In this document: one piece after another, positions 50,901 through 59,280 of the stretch
Numbering within the stretch: position 1 is the first letter of the stretch
How the letters are laid out: each line of letters starts with the position of its first letter
From: Kriegella aquimaris
GTDB lineage: Bacteria; Bacteroidota; Bacteroidia; Flavobacteriales; Flavobacteriaceae
DNA length: 64,000 nucleotides
Reading direction: 5' to 3'
Assembly: GCF_900103215.1 (NCBI RefSeq)
Contig: NZ_FNGV01000007.1
Location: 62,001 to 126,000, forward strand
Made by a program: the position numbers and the translations under genes
The notes under the pieces: generated by a model
The model's input: the letters and a program-made list of their open reading frames with translations, nothing else
What the model was told of the DNA's origin: nothing
Databases searched by the model: none

Positions 50901-52209
50901 CGAGTAATGTTTTACGTGGCATGCTACTTACCTCGGTTATGGCAAAGGTATTTTTGATTACATCAAAACTCTTAAAATTGCTGTACTTGGCATTGCCTCT
51001 TTTTTGAAGCATATTAAAGCCTCCTCCTTCTGTGCCGATCCAAATCGTACCATTGCTATCTTCGTAAATCGATCTTATTTTATCATAACTAAGGCTATTC
51101 GTGTCTGACGTTTTTCGAATATGCTTGAATTGTTTTCTTAAGGGATCTAATTTATTGATGCCACCTCCGTTAGTACCTATCCAAAGAATCCCTGCTTTGT
51201 CTAGAAAAAGAGATTTAATAACATTTTTTGTTAAACTCCCCGGATTCTTCGGGTCATATTTAAATTGGTCATCATAAATAAGAAGACCATCATCTTTTTG
51301 GCACTTGAACTGTACCAATCCATCATTGGTGGCTCCCCATAAATTACCATCTTGATCTATCTGGAGATCATTATAATACCCCTCATGTATTTTTAGGATT
51401 GATGTAGATTTTTCATTTTCACGCAACATAAATAGGCCATCAGTTGTGCCTATCAAAAGTTGGCCATCTGCATTCTGCGCAATACTTGTCACGCCAACTT
51501 CTGGCAGACCTATTGCCTCGTTGATATGCAGTAAGAAATAATCGCCTTTACTATCTCTGGTAAGCTTGAACAATCCGGTAGGGCCACCTACCCATATTTG
51601 ACCTATGGAATCTTCACATATGGCACTGACCATATTGAAATTGACATTTAAAACGGGCTCACTGCTTTCCAAATTCAAACGTAAGAAACCTATTCTGTCG
51701 CTTGATTTTTTCAAGTCGGTCATGTTGAGACCTTTTCTCGTACCTACCCACAATCTCTTTTTACTGTCTAGAAAAACTTTGATGATATGGTCATTGCTCA
51801 GACTTTCGGGATCTTCATAATTGTTTTTGAATTGGGTAAAGGTTTCGGTTGATCTATCGAAGTAATTTAATCCGCTACCCGTGGTGCCGATCCAAAGATT
51901 TCCATCCGAATCTCCGGCAATATCAAAAACAAGATTGCTGCTGATACTGTTTGTATCACCTATTTCTGGTTTATGTACGGTGAATTCGTAACCGTTATAT
52001 TTGTTGAGTCCGTCATGGGTTCCAAACCACATAAAACCCAGATTATCTTGAAAAATACAATTGACATCACTTTGTGAAAGACCTTCATTCGTCGTGAAGT
52101 GGTCGAAAAAAACAGAAGTCTGCCCATAACTTGGGCCGGCACATACGAAGAGCAGTATGCCGAGTACAACCCGCTGCAATTGAAAAGTAAATTTTATAGA
52201 AATGCACAT
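47968..52209 (-). CDS. hybrid two-component system regulator (HTCS)
   Basis: A 1413-residue sensor-regulator in one chain. The signal peptide is followed by about 14 two-component-propeller repeats (LWIGTxGGGLN-type) to about residue 720, a Y_Y_Y domain near 735-800 (FSFEFVSLHYAAP) and one membrane span near 822-845. In the cytoplasm are HisKA with phospho-His near 883 (FFTNISHEFRTPLTLIK), HATPase (LLSNAFKFTPEFGKI), a receiver domain starting near 1160 with phospho-Asp near 1203 (NLIITDLIMPIMDG) and an AraC-type DNA-binding end (about 1310-1405). It probably senses an oligosaccharide in the periplasm and activates locus genes. The gene is followed by no operon partners. It is the strongest candidate for binding the CATTTGT repeats. 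Confidence 0.95.
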   Translation of the reverse strand: MCISIKFTFQLQRVVLGILLFVCAGPSYGQTSVFFDHFTTNEGLSQSDVNCIFQDNLGFMWFGTHDGLNKYNGYEFTVHKPEIGDTNSISSNLVFDIAGDSDGNLWIGTTGSGLNYFDRSTETFTQFKNNYEDPESLSNDHIIKVFLDSKKRLWVGTRKGLNMTDLKKSSDRIGFLRLNLESSEPVLNVNFNMVSAICEDSIGQIWVGGPTGLFKLTRDSKGDYFLLHINEAIGLPEVGVTSIAQNADGQLLIGTTDGLFMLRENEKSTSILKIHEGYYNDLQIDQDGNLWGATNDGLVQFKCQKDDGLLIYDDQFKYDPKNPGSLTKNVIKSLFLDKAGILWIGTNGGGINKLDPLRKQFKHIRKTSDTNSLSYDKIRSIYEDSNGTIWIGTEGGGFNMLQKRGNAKYSNFKSFDVIKNTFAITEVSSMPRKTLLVGGEGSLGLYKIDISRPNGVTKRNIVPFQNFKHSVFSLLEDHNKTLWIGTYGGGLHRWTPNGKLGSFLKSNFTNNTLDSTSISDNIIRNVLEDRQGNLWIATGNGLSLISANQTMADQPNFRNFRNTVQDSSSISHNYILSLYESTNGDIWIGTFGGGLNRFVPGKDGQKDKFIAYKELDGLPNNVIKGILEDDNGHLWLSTNKGLSKFDPIQKTFKNYNVNDGLQSNEFQELACLKRNNGEMLFGGVNGFNAFFPKDIKDNSQASETVITNFSIQNKPIATGEKINGRTVLKRSIEKTDQIRLKHNENSFSFEFVSLHYAAPIKNRFAYKLEGFDDNWVQAPSNNRFATYTNIAPGEYTLKVKSSNNDGLWDQTPSKIEITVVPPFWKTNAAYIVYTLLFLGILAGFWKYTIISASKKHQLEMEYLEKEKQDELQRVKLEFFTNISHEFRTPLTLIKAPLEYLQKNSGKITERVVQEQYVLMQKNTNNLLKLVNQLLDFRKINQGKMRLVVRHTNIVAFIKEVAEPFQFLAHKKSIDFTVNSSEDFIRTWFDHDALEKITNNLLSNAFKFTPEFGKITINISKQNDSENGGAFVLIEVKDSGTGIKSSKLNTIFEKFYVEKTKKKINAEGVGIGLAFTKSLIELHQGSIQVSSKKGLGANFIVQLPMSKAAYESIPEISCKEVFDNDFLVRSSETESFAIGINDELEDLNLSKSRPKLPVLLIVDDNPDILMFIKQALSEQYTIFEAENGKKGLEVAKRVTPNLIITDLIMPIMDGIEFCEVLKTTKTTSHIPLVMLTAKSSQESEIEGLKYGADAYIRKPFNVELLELKLTNILKHREELRKRFKQEVTLQPKEITVTSLDEKFLQNAVEVVEKHMMNTDFNVEMLVREMGYSRSNLYLKFKELTGLSSSEFIRNIRLKRAIQFLDSSDLSVKEIMFRTGFSTASYFSKCFKKQFGVVPSEYVRGIKGDNKTANL

Positions 52210-52752
52210 TTTACAGAACGGATTACATTTGAAACCTAAAGTTATCGATAATCTTCAAAACTAAGGACAAGACAATATTGTTTAGATAGATTAAAGGTCA
52301 TGAGAATTTTTAAGACCAATAGCTTCATATGTTCAGATTCGTAGCATATATGGTTTTAACTTTTTTATTTAGACTTTCAAAACTTCTATTTTGTTAGGTA
52401 ATGCTCCGTCAATTCAGAAATTTATTTGTTAGTATCCAATTGTGATAAATCTTTTAGGGTTTTAAATCTAGCATTACTACAGGTGAATTGGCACGAAATG
52501 ACGCATAAACAATGAAGTTAACTTGTGTGCCTGTAATTATGTGTTAGCCCTATGAAAATAAGATATGAATTGTTTTCTAGGATGAATTAAATTCTAATAG
52601 ATTTTTTTAATCGGCATTATTTTAACACAAAAGGCGCCTAATGGGTATTATTTGGCGTATAATTTTTTATATATTTATAAATGAGGAACTGGCTCCTATA
52701 ACATCTATACTTCAATAGGTGGGATGATGCTTTTTACAAAATCACCTAATAA
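52210..52752. other. intergenic region between divergent HTCS and AraC genes
   Basis: No gene is seen. On the minus strand a TAGTTTTG box (52263-52256) matches TAnnTTTG and lies about 46 bp before the HTCS start, so it is its likely promoter. For the AraC gene at 52753 I find no perfect box. The region is AT-rich with no repeat or hairpin of note. Confidence 0.5.
52256..52263 (-). promoter_or_regulatory. -7 promoter box of the HTCS gene
   Basis: TAGTTTTG on the minus strand fits the consensus TAnnTTTG and is 46 bp upstream of the start at 52209. No TTG is at the usual -33 distance, so it may rely on an activator or on relaxed sigma binding. Confidence 0.45.
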
Positions 52753-53637
52753 ATGAAACTGACTTATAAGCAGACCGAATTAAGACCTGAAAGTTCTTTT
52801 TTGGCCAGAAAGGATACCATGCCCTGCATTGAGCAAAATTGGCACTTTCATAAGGAATTGGAACTCATCTATTTTTTGAAAAGTACAGGTACGCGTTATG
52901 TTGGTAATTCGATAGGCAATTTTGAGGAAGGAGAACTGTATTTGATCGGTAGTAATCTACCCCATCTTTTTAGAAACCACAAAGAGTACTACGAAGACGA
53001 GGGAGATGAAGGTGCTGTTGACCTAATAGTGGTCAAGTTTGAACGCGATTTGTTTGGTCAAGGTTTTGATGAGTTAAACGAAACAAGAAAATTGCAGCAT
53101 TTATTTCAGAAAGCTAATCGCGGCCTGAAATTCTCAAAGGCAGTATCTTATTTGGTACATAGCCATATGGTAGGGTTGGTAGGAAGTCAGGGCTTATCTA
53201 GTATTATAGGACTTCTGAAGATCTTAGATGTCTTATCGATTAGTGAGAATTATGTACCCCTTTGCTCCGAAGGTATTCATAATACCTTCAAGAACAGTGA
53301 AAAGGAACGAATGGCTAAAATCATTTCTTATCTTACCGAAAACTTCGACGAAAAAATCGAACTTGAAAAGGTGGCATCTATTGCACATATGACTCCCAAC
53401 GCCTTTTGCCGTTACTTCAAAAAGCGAACACGAAAATCGTTTACGCAATATTTGAATGAAATACGTATAAGGCACGCCTGTAAATTACTTATTGAGGGTC
53501 AACTTCAGATATCAACAATTTGCTACCAGTCGGGTTTTAATACGCTCACCAATTTTAATCGGCAATTCAAGAATTTTATGAAAATCACCCCTTCCGAATA
53601 CATGGAAAAGTATAATGCTAAATTGGAAACTGTTTAA
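52753..53637 (+). CDS. AraC family transcriptional regulator with cupin domain
   Basis: A 294-residue soluble regulator. The N-terminal half (about 15-110) is a cupin-like sensing domain (IEQNWHFHKELELIYFLKSTGTRYVG), with a His pair that can hold a ligand or metal. The C-terminal third (about 195-290) is the double helix-turn-helix of AraC proteins, ending NFNRQFKNFMKITPSEYMEKY. It is read divergently from the HTCS gene and sits just before the group of four plus-strand sulfatase genes. It likely answers a monosaccharide released by the locus, for example fucose or a uronic acid; this is inferred, as no ligand is shown by the sequence. Confidence 0.87.
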   Translation: MKLTYKQTELRPESSFLARKDTMPCIEQNWHFHKELELIYFLKSTGTRYVGNSIGNFEEGELYLIGSNLPHLFRNHKEYYEDEGDEGAVDLIVVKFERDLFGQGFDELNETRKLQHLFQKANRGLKFSKAVSYLVHSHMVGLVGSQGLSSIIGLLKILDVLSISENYVPLCSEGIHNTFKNSEKERMAKIISYLTENFDEKIELEKVASIAHMTPNAFCRYFKKRTRKSFTQYLNEIRIRHACKLLIEGQLQISTICYQSGFNTLTNFNRQFKNFMKITPSEYMEKYNAKLETV

Positions 53638-53858
53638 TTAATTGCCTTTAGCCATAATATTCTCGTAAAGCGTCCGACCCATTAACTTTTCTAACACTAC
53701 TTTCTTAGTATAATCTACTCCGAAATACATTTGCTGAATGGTTACATACATATTTTTTGTAGAATTGGCGATATTTGAATTCAATTCAAGTAAGAGTGGA
53801 TTTTTAAACCACTATGTTTTCCTGTTTACATCAAATCGATAAAACAACCTCAAAAATT

Positions 53859-55952
53859 ATGAAAAAAACATATTGTATCATCGGTACCATACTATTGCTG
53901 TTTGCCCAGCAGATAAAAGGTCAGGTGAAAAAAACTCCGGAGCACCTCAAGCCTAATATCATTTATATACTCACCGATGATTTAGGTTACGGTGATGTAG
54001 GGGTGTTTTTTCAGAACCAAAGGAAAGAGAAAAACGACCGTAGTGAACCTTGGGCATTCACGCCCAACCTTGATAAAATGGCTTCCGAGGGAGCGATTCT
54101 TACACATCATTATACAGCTGCTCCGGTTTGTGCCCCATCAAGATCTTCATTTCTATCGGGTTTGAGCCAAGGTCATGCCAATGTTCGGGATAACCAATTC
54201 GATAAGGCATTGGCCGACAACCATACCGTGGGCAACGTTTTGCAAAAGGCAGGATATACAACCGCAGCAATTGGTAAATGGGGACTTCAAGGCTCAAAGC
54301 GATGGTCGGAAAATGGTGATCAGTGGCCAGCGCACCCATTAAATAGAGGCTTTGACTATTACTATGGGTATATGCGGCATTCAGACGGACATGAACATTA
54401 TCCCAAAGAGGGTGTATATCGGGGCCGAAAAGAAGTGTACGAGAACAAAACAGAGGTCAGTAAAGACCTCGATAAATGTTATACCGGTGACCTGTGGACT
54501 GCTGTAGCCAAAAAATGGATTGTAGAACAGGTACAGCATAAAAAGGAACAGCCTTTCTTTATGTATTTGGCATTCGATACCCCCCATGCCGTCTTAGAGT
54601 TGCCAACACAGGCGTATCCTGAGGGAGGTGGTCTCAATGGTGGATTACAATGGATGGGCAAACCGGGCAATATGATCAATACGGCATCGGGCGAGGTAGA
54701 CTCATGGGTGCACCCAGATTATGACAAAGCTACGTACGATGACGATAATGATTCGTCAACCCCTGAAGTGGCTTGGCCCGATGTCTATAAGCGATATGCT
54801 ACCAGTACAAGACGTATTGATAATGAGGTGGGAGACATTCTCCAATTATTATCCGATTTAGGCATCGATGAAAACACCTTGGTGATTTTTAATTCGGATA
54901 ACGGTCCGTCTATTGAATCCTATTTGCCCAAAGAGGGTTACAAAGCAAACTTTTTTAATAGTTTTGGTCCCTTTGATGGCATCAAAAGAGATGTTTTAGA
55001 AGGAGGGGAGCGAACTCCTTTGATAGCGAGATGGCCGACGCACATCCCCGCTGGAAACGTGGTTGAGTCACCGAATATTTCTTATGATTGGCTTCCGACA
55101 TTTGTGGATGCAGCCGGACTTCCAGCACCGGTAAATAGCGATGGTGTATCATTGTTGCCTAGTTTGACGGGGCAAGGAAAACAAAAGGAAAGCTTAATCT
55201 ATGTTGAATATAATCAAGGAAGGAAATCTCCCGATTACGATGAATTTGCACCTAATAATAGAGGCAGATTAAGAAAGCAGATGCAAATGATGCGTATGGG
55301 AGATATTGTAGGCCTACGCTATAATATTCAAGGTGCGGATGACGATTTTGAATTTTATAATGTGATCGATGATACGCATCAGGCGACCAACTTGGCCAAC
55401 AATGGCAACTTGGCCGAACTACAAAAACAAATGAAAGAGCGTGTCTTGCAAGTACGGGTGTCCGATACGACAGCGGCTCGACCTTATGATATGGAAGAGG
55501 TACCCGCCGTTCTCGGCAATGGTTTAAAAAGCGGATTGCATTGGAAGGTATATGAAAGCAATGCCCCTTGGCTTGCCCGTGTAGATGATCTGACCCCTAT
55601 AGACCAAGGTGTTGCTAAATCCCTTTCATTGGATAAAATCAAAGTAAAGAAAGGAAACGTCTATCTTTTTGAAGGATTCATCAAAGTCCCCAAAAGCGGT
55701 ACGTATACGTTTTACGTAAAGGCAACGAACAAAGCTTACGTACGTATTCATGAGGCCAGTTTGATCGACGCCGATTATGGGTATAAGTCGGGGACATTAA
55801 AAGAGGGTACCATTAAATTAAAGGAAGGGTATCACCCTATCCGCATTTATTGTCAAAGTGAATCCGATATGGAGAATGCTCTTGATATACAGTGGAAGGG
55901 ACCTTCTTTTTCAAAAGGTAAAATACCGGCATCCGTATTTTATATGGAATAA
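53859..55952 (+). CDS. S1-type sulfatase with C-terminal PA14-like domain
   Basis: The start at ATG 53859 (MKKTYCIIGTILLLFAQ) gives a signal peptide; 15 codons upstream in frame are not signal-like. The 697-residue product has Cys91 in VCAPSRSSFLSG, LTDDLGYGD (Asp40-Asp41) and IFNSDNGPSIESYLP. Beyond the catalytic part (to about 540), residues about 560-697 resemble a PA14-type or similar beta-sandwich (YLFEGFIKVPKSGTYTFYVK, then YGYKSGTLKEG and YHPIRIY), often a carbohydrate-binding module. Such an extra domain on a sulfatase suggests that it stays on the polymer. It is the first of four sulfatases on this strand. Confidence 0.88.
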   Translation: MKKTYCIIGTILLLFAQQIKGQVKKTPEHLKPNIIYILTDDLGYGDVGVFFQNQRKEKNDRSEPWAFTPNLDKMASEGAILTHHYTAAPVCAPSRSSFLSGLSQGHANVRDNQFDKALADNHTVGNVLQKAGYTTAAIGKWGLQGSKRWSENGDQWPAHPLNRGFDYYYGYMRHSDGHEHYPKEGVYRGRKEVYENKTEVSKDLDKCYTGDLWTAVAKKWIVEQVQHKKEQPFFMYLAFDTPHAVLELPTQAYPEGGGLNGGLQWMGKPGNMINTASGEVDSWVHPDYDKATYDDDNDSSTPEVAWPDVYKRYATSTRRIDNEVGDILQLLSDLGIDENTLVIFNSDNGPSIESYLPKEGYKANFFNSFGPFDGIKRDVLEGGERTPLIARWPTHIPAGNVVESPNISYDWLPTFVDAAGLPAPVNSDGVSLLPSLTGQGKQKESLIYVEYNQGRKSPDYDEFAPNNRGRLRKQMQMMRMGDIVGLRYNIQGADDDFEFYNVIDDTHQATNLANNGNLAELQKQMKERVLQVRVSDTTAARPYDMEEVPAVLGNGLKSGLHWKVYESNAPWLARVDDLTPIDQGVAKSLSLDKIKVKKGNVYLFEGFIKVPKSGTYTFYVKATNKAYVRIHEASLIDADYGYKSGTLKEGTIKLKEGYHPIRIYCQSESDMENALDIQWKGPSFSKGKIPASVFYME

Positions 55953-56066
55953 AGAAGTATTACGATTCAATCACCGTAGAAGCGTTGAATTTTTGTATCG
56001 TCCCTTGATAAGATATTATTCTTTACTTCGAGAGACATTTATTGAACGGTCAAAGACAGCTGTTTT

Positions 56067-56074
56067 TAAATTTG
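56067..56074 (+). promoter_or_regulatory. -7 promoter box upstream of the second plus-strand sulfatase
   Basis: TAAATTTG is a perfect match to TAnnTTTG and lies 150 bp before the start at 56224. It may begin a second transcript in the sulfatase group. Its distance from the nearby weak CATTTAT/CAGCTGT pair does not fit the regulon spacing. Confidence 0.4.
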
Positions 56075-56223
56075 GCATTTTATTTACCTAACTCAAAAAA
56101 GCGCTTACCTCACTTAGAAAACAAGCAATATTAATCGTGTCTCTCAAGTTTTGATATCGGTTAGCAAAACGTTCTATAAGCGATTTTTTTGAGTTTATAA
56201 CGTATCTAAAAAAATAATTATTG

Positions 56224-57630
56224 ATGAATTGCAGAAAGAAACAAATCATAATAACGACATTATTGTCGTTATTTTTAGCGCTTTCCATTTCTTGTAAAAC
56301 CGAAAGTAAAAAAACCGCTGACATAAACAATGAAGTTAAGGCAAAGGTCAAGAAACCCAACATAGTTCTCCTATTTGTTGATGATTGGGGATGGATGGAT
56401 CTAGGGTACCGGACAGAAATTCTACATACACCGAATATTGATCAATTAAAAAAAGACGGACTCGAATTTACACGGGCCTATATTGCTACCCCAACCTGTA
56501 GCCCAAGTCGTGCTTCTCTACTGACCGGCAAAGAACCTGTGCGCTTTCAAATGGTAAGGCACATTCCTGGTGCGAATGAAGGAAGTTTTAAAAACGGGAG
56601 AACAGACGAAGAGTTTCATCTATGGCCCAAAGATCCCGTACAAATGCCTTCGCGAAATTGGTTCCCCTTAGAAGAAGTTACCTATGCCGAGCGTTTAAAA
56701 GAATTTGGTTATTATAATATGTTCATAGGCAAATGGCATTTGGGGCACGAGCCTTATCATCCTATTAAACAAGGTTTTGATGAACAGTATGGTACGGCGA
56801 ATGCCGGGCATCCTAAAAGTTATTATCCACCTTATTTTAAAATAGACAATCCTTTGGAAGATACTCCGGAAGACAGGTACTTGACCGATGTATTGACCGA
56901 TAAGGCAGAAGATTTTATAGGCGGCTATGATAAAGACGTACCGTTTATGCTTTCCTTTTGGTATTATAATGTTCATGGGCCGCACGAAGGCCCAAAAGAT
57001 TTGGTAGCCAAGTACAAGGCGGAAGGATTGGAAGATCGCTATGCCAATTATGCGGCTATGGTGACTGCAATGGATGTATCGGTCGGTCGGGTTCGAAAAG
57101 CAATTCAAGAGAAGGGAATTGCTGAAAATACAGTATTATTGTTAATTTCGGATCAAGGTGGTTATTTTAACCAATCACCATTGAGTGGTGGTAAGACCGG
57201 TGGAAACACACTTGGCGAGGGTGGTGCCCGTGTTCCTTTTATAATTGATTATCCAGGTATTGCCAAAGCGAATACAACTACTGACATACCGGTGCAATCG
57301 TTAGATATTTATCCAACGCTTATTGAAATCGCATCTGGGAAACCTTGTAACGATGATTGGATCAATGGAGAGAGCCTGATGCCGATTATAAATGGTGGTA
57401 CTTTAGCGCAACGTAATCTCTATTTTTTTAGAAGCTATGAAGACCAGTACGCCGCTGTCATTTCTGGGGATTGGAAACTTGTAAAGTACCATAGCGGTAA
57501 ATATGAATTATTTAATGTGACGGAAGATCTTTCGGAACAACATAATTTGATCGATGAAAATCTGGAACAGGCAGTAAAACTGAAAAAAGAGTTAGCTAAT
57601 TGGGAAAAAGCTGCAGTACCCACATATTAG
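56224..57630 (+). CDS. S1-type sulfatase, lipoprotein
   Basis: The ATG at 56224 is preferred to the TTG at 56221. The 468-residue lipoprotein (LSISC, Cys24) has Cys92 in TCSPSRASLLTGK, FVDDWGWMD (Asp53-Asp54) and a final ISDQGGYFNQSPLSGGKTGG, in which N-QSPLSGGKT replaces the more usual SDHGxxxGxHG. This resembles the arylsulfatase group acting on galactose- or GalNAc-type sulfate, but I would not assign a position. The C-terminus has YELFNVTEDLSEQHNL. It lies 271 bp after the PA14-like sulfatase and 102 bp before the next one. Confidence 0.9.
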   Translation: MNCRKKQIIITTLLSLFLALSISCKTESKKTADINNEVKAKVKKPNIVLLFVDDWGWMDLGYRTEILHTPNIDQLKKDGLEFTRAYIATPTCSPSRASLLTGKEPVRFQMVRHIPGANEGSFKNGRTDEEFHLWPKDPVQMPSRNWFPLEEVTYAERLKEFGYYNMFIGKWHLGHEPYHPIKQGFDEQYGTANAGHPKSYYPPYFKIDNPLEDTPEDRYLTDVLTDKAEDFIGGYDKDVPFMLSFWYYNVHGPHEGPKDLVAKYKAEGLEDRYANYAAMVTAMDVSVGRVRKAIQEKGIAENTVLLLISDQGGYFNQSPLSGGKTGGNTLGEGGARVPFIIDYPGIAKANTTTDIPVQSLDIYPTLIEIASGKPCNDDWINGESLMPIINGGTLAQRNLYFFRSYEDQYAAVISGDWKLVKYHSGKYELFNVTEDLSEQHNLIDENLEQAVKLKKELANWEKAAVPTY

Positions 57631-57732
57631 CGCATTAGTGTTTTGATTTTAGACTTTTACACTCAATAATAACGACTATTTTTATCCGCTTGAAAACTTC
57701 CTTTATTTAATATTGATACGACCTAACTAAAA

Positions 57733-59211
57733 ATGAAAATGAAAAAATACGCATTGATTACTGTCTTTTTTATGAGCGCGCTCATCGGGGTCGCACAAGA
57801 AAAACCGAATATCATCTGGTTAATGGCCGAAGATATGAGTACTGATTTGGAGTGTTATGGTATGGCGGCCGTAAAGACCCCTAACCTGAACAAAATGGCT
57901 GATGAAGGCATTCGATTCGATAATTGTTTTGTGACCAACCCCATTTGTTCGCCTAGCAGATCGGCAATGATGGTGGGCGCACATCAGGTGAAAATTAATG
58001 CACATCATCATAGAAGTAATCGCGATGTGCCACTTAATGAAAACTTTAAGCCGTTTACTTATTGGCTGCGCGAAGCTGGGTATACAACTATTCTAGGGCA
58101 CCATGGGGTGATGGGAAAAGGTCGTAAGACCGATATGAATTTTAAAGCTGAGAATATTGGTCCTTGGGATGGCAAAACAAAATTCGGATTATTCGACAAG
58201 TATGATACTTTTGAAAAGAAAGACCAACCTTTTTTCGCGCAGATACAGCTAGTGGCGAGTCATAGGGGAGATTGGTGGGACACGGTTCGCGAAGAATCGA
58301 AACACCCTGTCAATCCTGATGAGGTGGTGTTGCCAGCTTACATGGCCGATGATCCGGTGATTCGACTTGACTGGGCCAAGTATTTGGATCAGATCGAGTA
58401 TTTAGACAATGAGGTGGGCATGATTTTCAAAGAATTGGAAGAGAAAGGAATGGCCGACAATACCGTGGTTATTTTTATTGGTGATAATGGTCGATGCAAT
58501 GTTCGCGGAAAAGGCTATTTGCAAGATCCCGGACTCCGTATTCCGCTTATTGTATATTACCCAAAGGAGTTAAAAGGAGCTCAAGTACGTAAAGACGTGG
58601 TGAGTGCCACTGATATTACAGCTAGTATTTTAGATTTTGCGGGAGTCGATATTCCCGATTATATGACCGGAAAACCAATCTTTAAAAATGATTTTAAGCG
58701 AGATTATGTGTATGGTGCCCGCGATCTGTGGGACGAAATTGAAGAAAAGTCAAGAGCTGTTACTTCCGGTAAGTGGGCCTATATTCGCAATGATAAGCCC
58801 GAAGTACCTTATGATGCCCACCAAGCTTATTTAGAATTCTACAGGCCTGCCGTACATATAATGCGAAGGTTATATGCAGAAGGAAAATTAGATGAAAATC
58901 AAAAACCATTTTTTGAGCCTACAAAGCCAAAAGAAGAATTGTACGATCTGGAAAAGGATCCCCAAGAACTGCATAATTTGGCCTCTAATCCGGCATACAG
59001 TGAGATACTCAACCAATTAAGGAAAAGAACGCTAGCATACGATGAAGAAATGAAACCGGTTAGTAGCGTTTACCATCCGGTTCATGCGATTTCTGTAGAT
59101 GTTATGGAGTGGGTGAAAAAAGAAAGACCAGAAGAGTACCAACGCATGTTGGATGGTGTCGAAATTGGTTTTAAGGCTATGACCGAAGGTTATAAAAAAA
59201 GTCTGAAGTAA
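57733..59211 (+). CDS. S1-type sulfatase, heparan N-sulfatase-like (S1_8-type)
   Basis: A 492-residue secreted protein (signal TVFFMSALIGVAQ, about 10-22); the ATG two codons later is an equal alternative. Cys72 lies in ICSPSRSAMMVGAHQ. The first metal site reads LMAEDMSTD, with Glu-Asp rather than Asp-Asp. The segment VVLPAYMADDPVIRLDWAKYLDQ followed by IGDNGRCNVRGKGYLQDPG matches sulfatases of the heparan/uronic-acid-sulfate group. The C-terminus has YDLEKDPQELHNLA. It suggests a sulfated uronic acid in the substrate, in line with the GH88 and GH67 enzymes (inference). Third of the four sulfatases on this strand. Confidence 0.88.
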   Translation: MKMKKYALITVFFMSALIGVAQEKPNIIWLMAEDMSTDLECYGMAAVKTPNLNKMADEGIRFDNCFVTNPICSPSRSAMMVGAHQVKINAHHHRSNRDVPLNENFKPFTYWLREAGYTTILGHHGVMGKGRKTDMNFKAENIGPWDGKTKFGLFDKYDTFEKKDQPFFAQIQLVASHRGDWWDTVREESKHPVNPDEVVLPAYMADDPVIRLDWAKYLDQIEYLDNEVGMIFKELEEKGMADNTVVIFIGDNGRCNVRGKGYLQDPGLRIPLIVYYPKELKGAQVRKDVVSATDITASILDFAGVDIPDYMTGKPIFKNDFKRDYVYGARDLWDEIEEKSRAVTSGKWAYIRNDKPEVPYDAHQAYLEFYRPAVHIMRRLYAEGKLDENQKPFFEPTKPKEELYDLEKDPQELHNLASNPAYSEILNQLRKRTLAYDEEMKPVSSVYHPVHAISVDVMEWVKKERPEEYQRMLDGVEIGFKAMTEGYKKSLK

Positions 59212-59280
59212 TTGGCACATCCAAAGAGAAATTGGAAACGGTTAAGTTGATGCCCAATCAAAAAAATAAATAACTTTTCT

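Noticed and set aside
53728-53755. CATTTGC and CATATTT 21 bp apart upstream of the PA14-like sulfatase
   Set aside because: The half-sites deviate from CATNTGT and no -7 box lies 24-25 bp further, so it does not fit the regulon pattern with confidence.
56036-56063. CATTTAT and CAGCTGT 21 bp apart upstream of the sulfatase at 56224
   Set aside because: Each half-site has a mismatch and the perfect -7 box (56067) is only 3 bp away instead of 25; the match could be chance.
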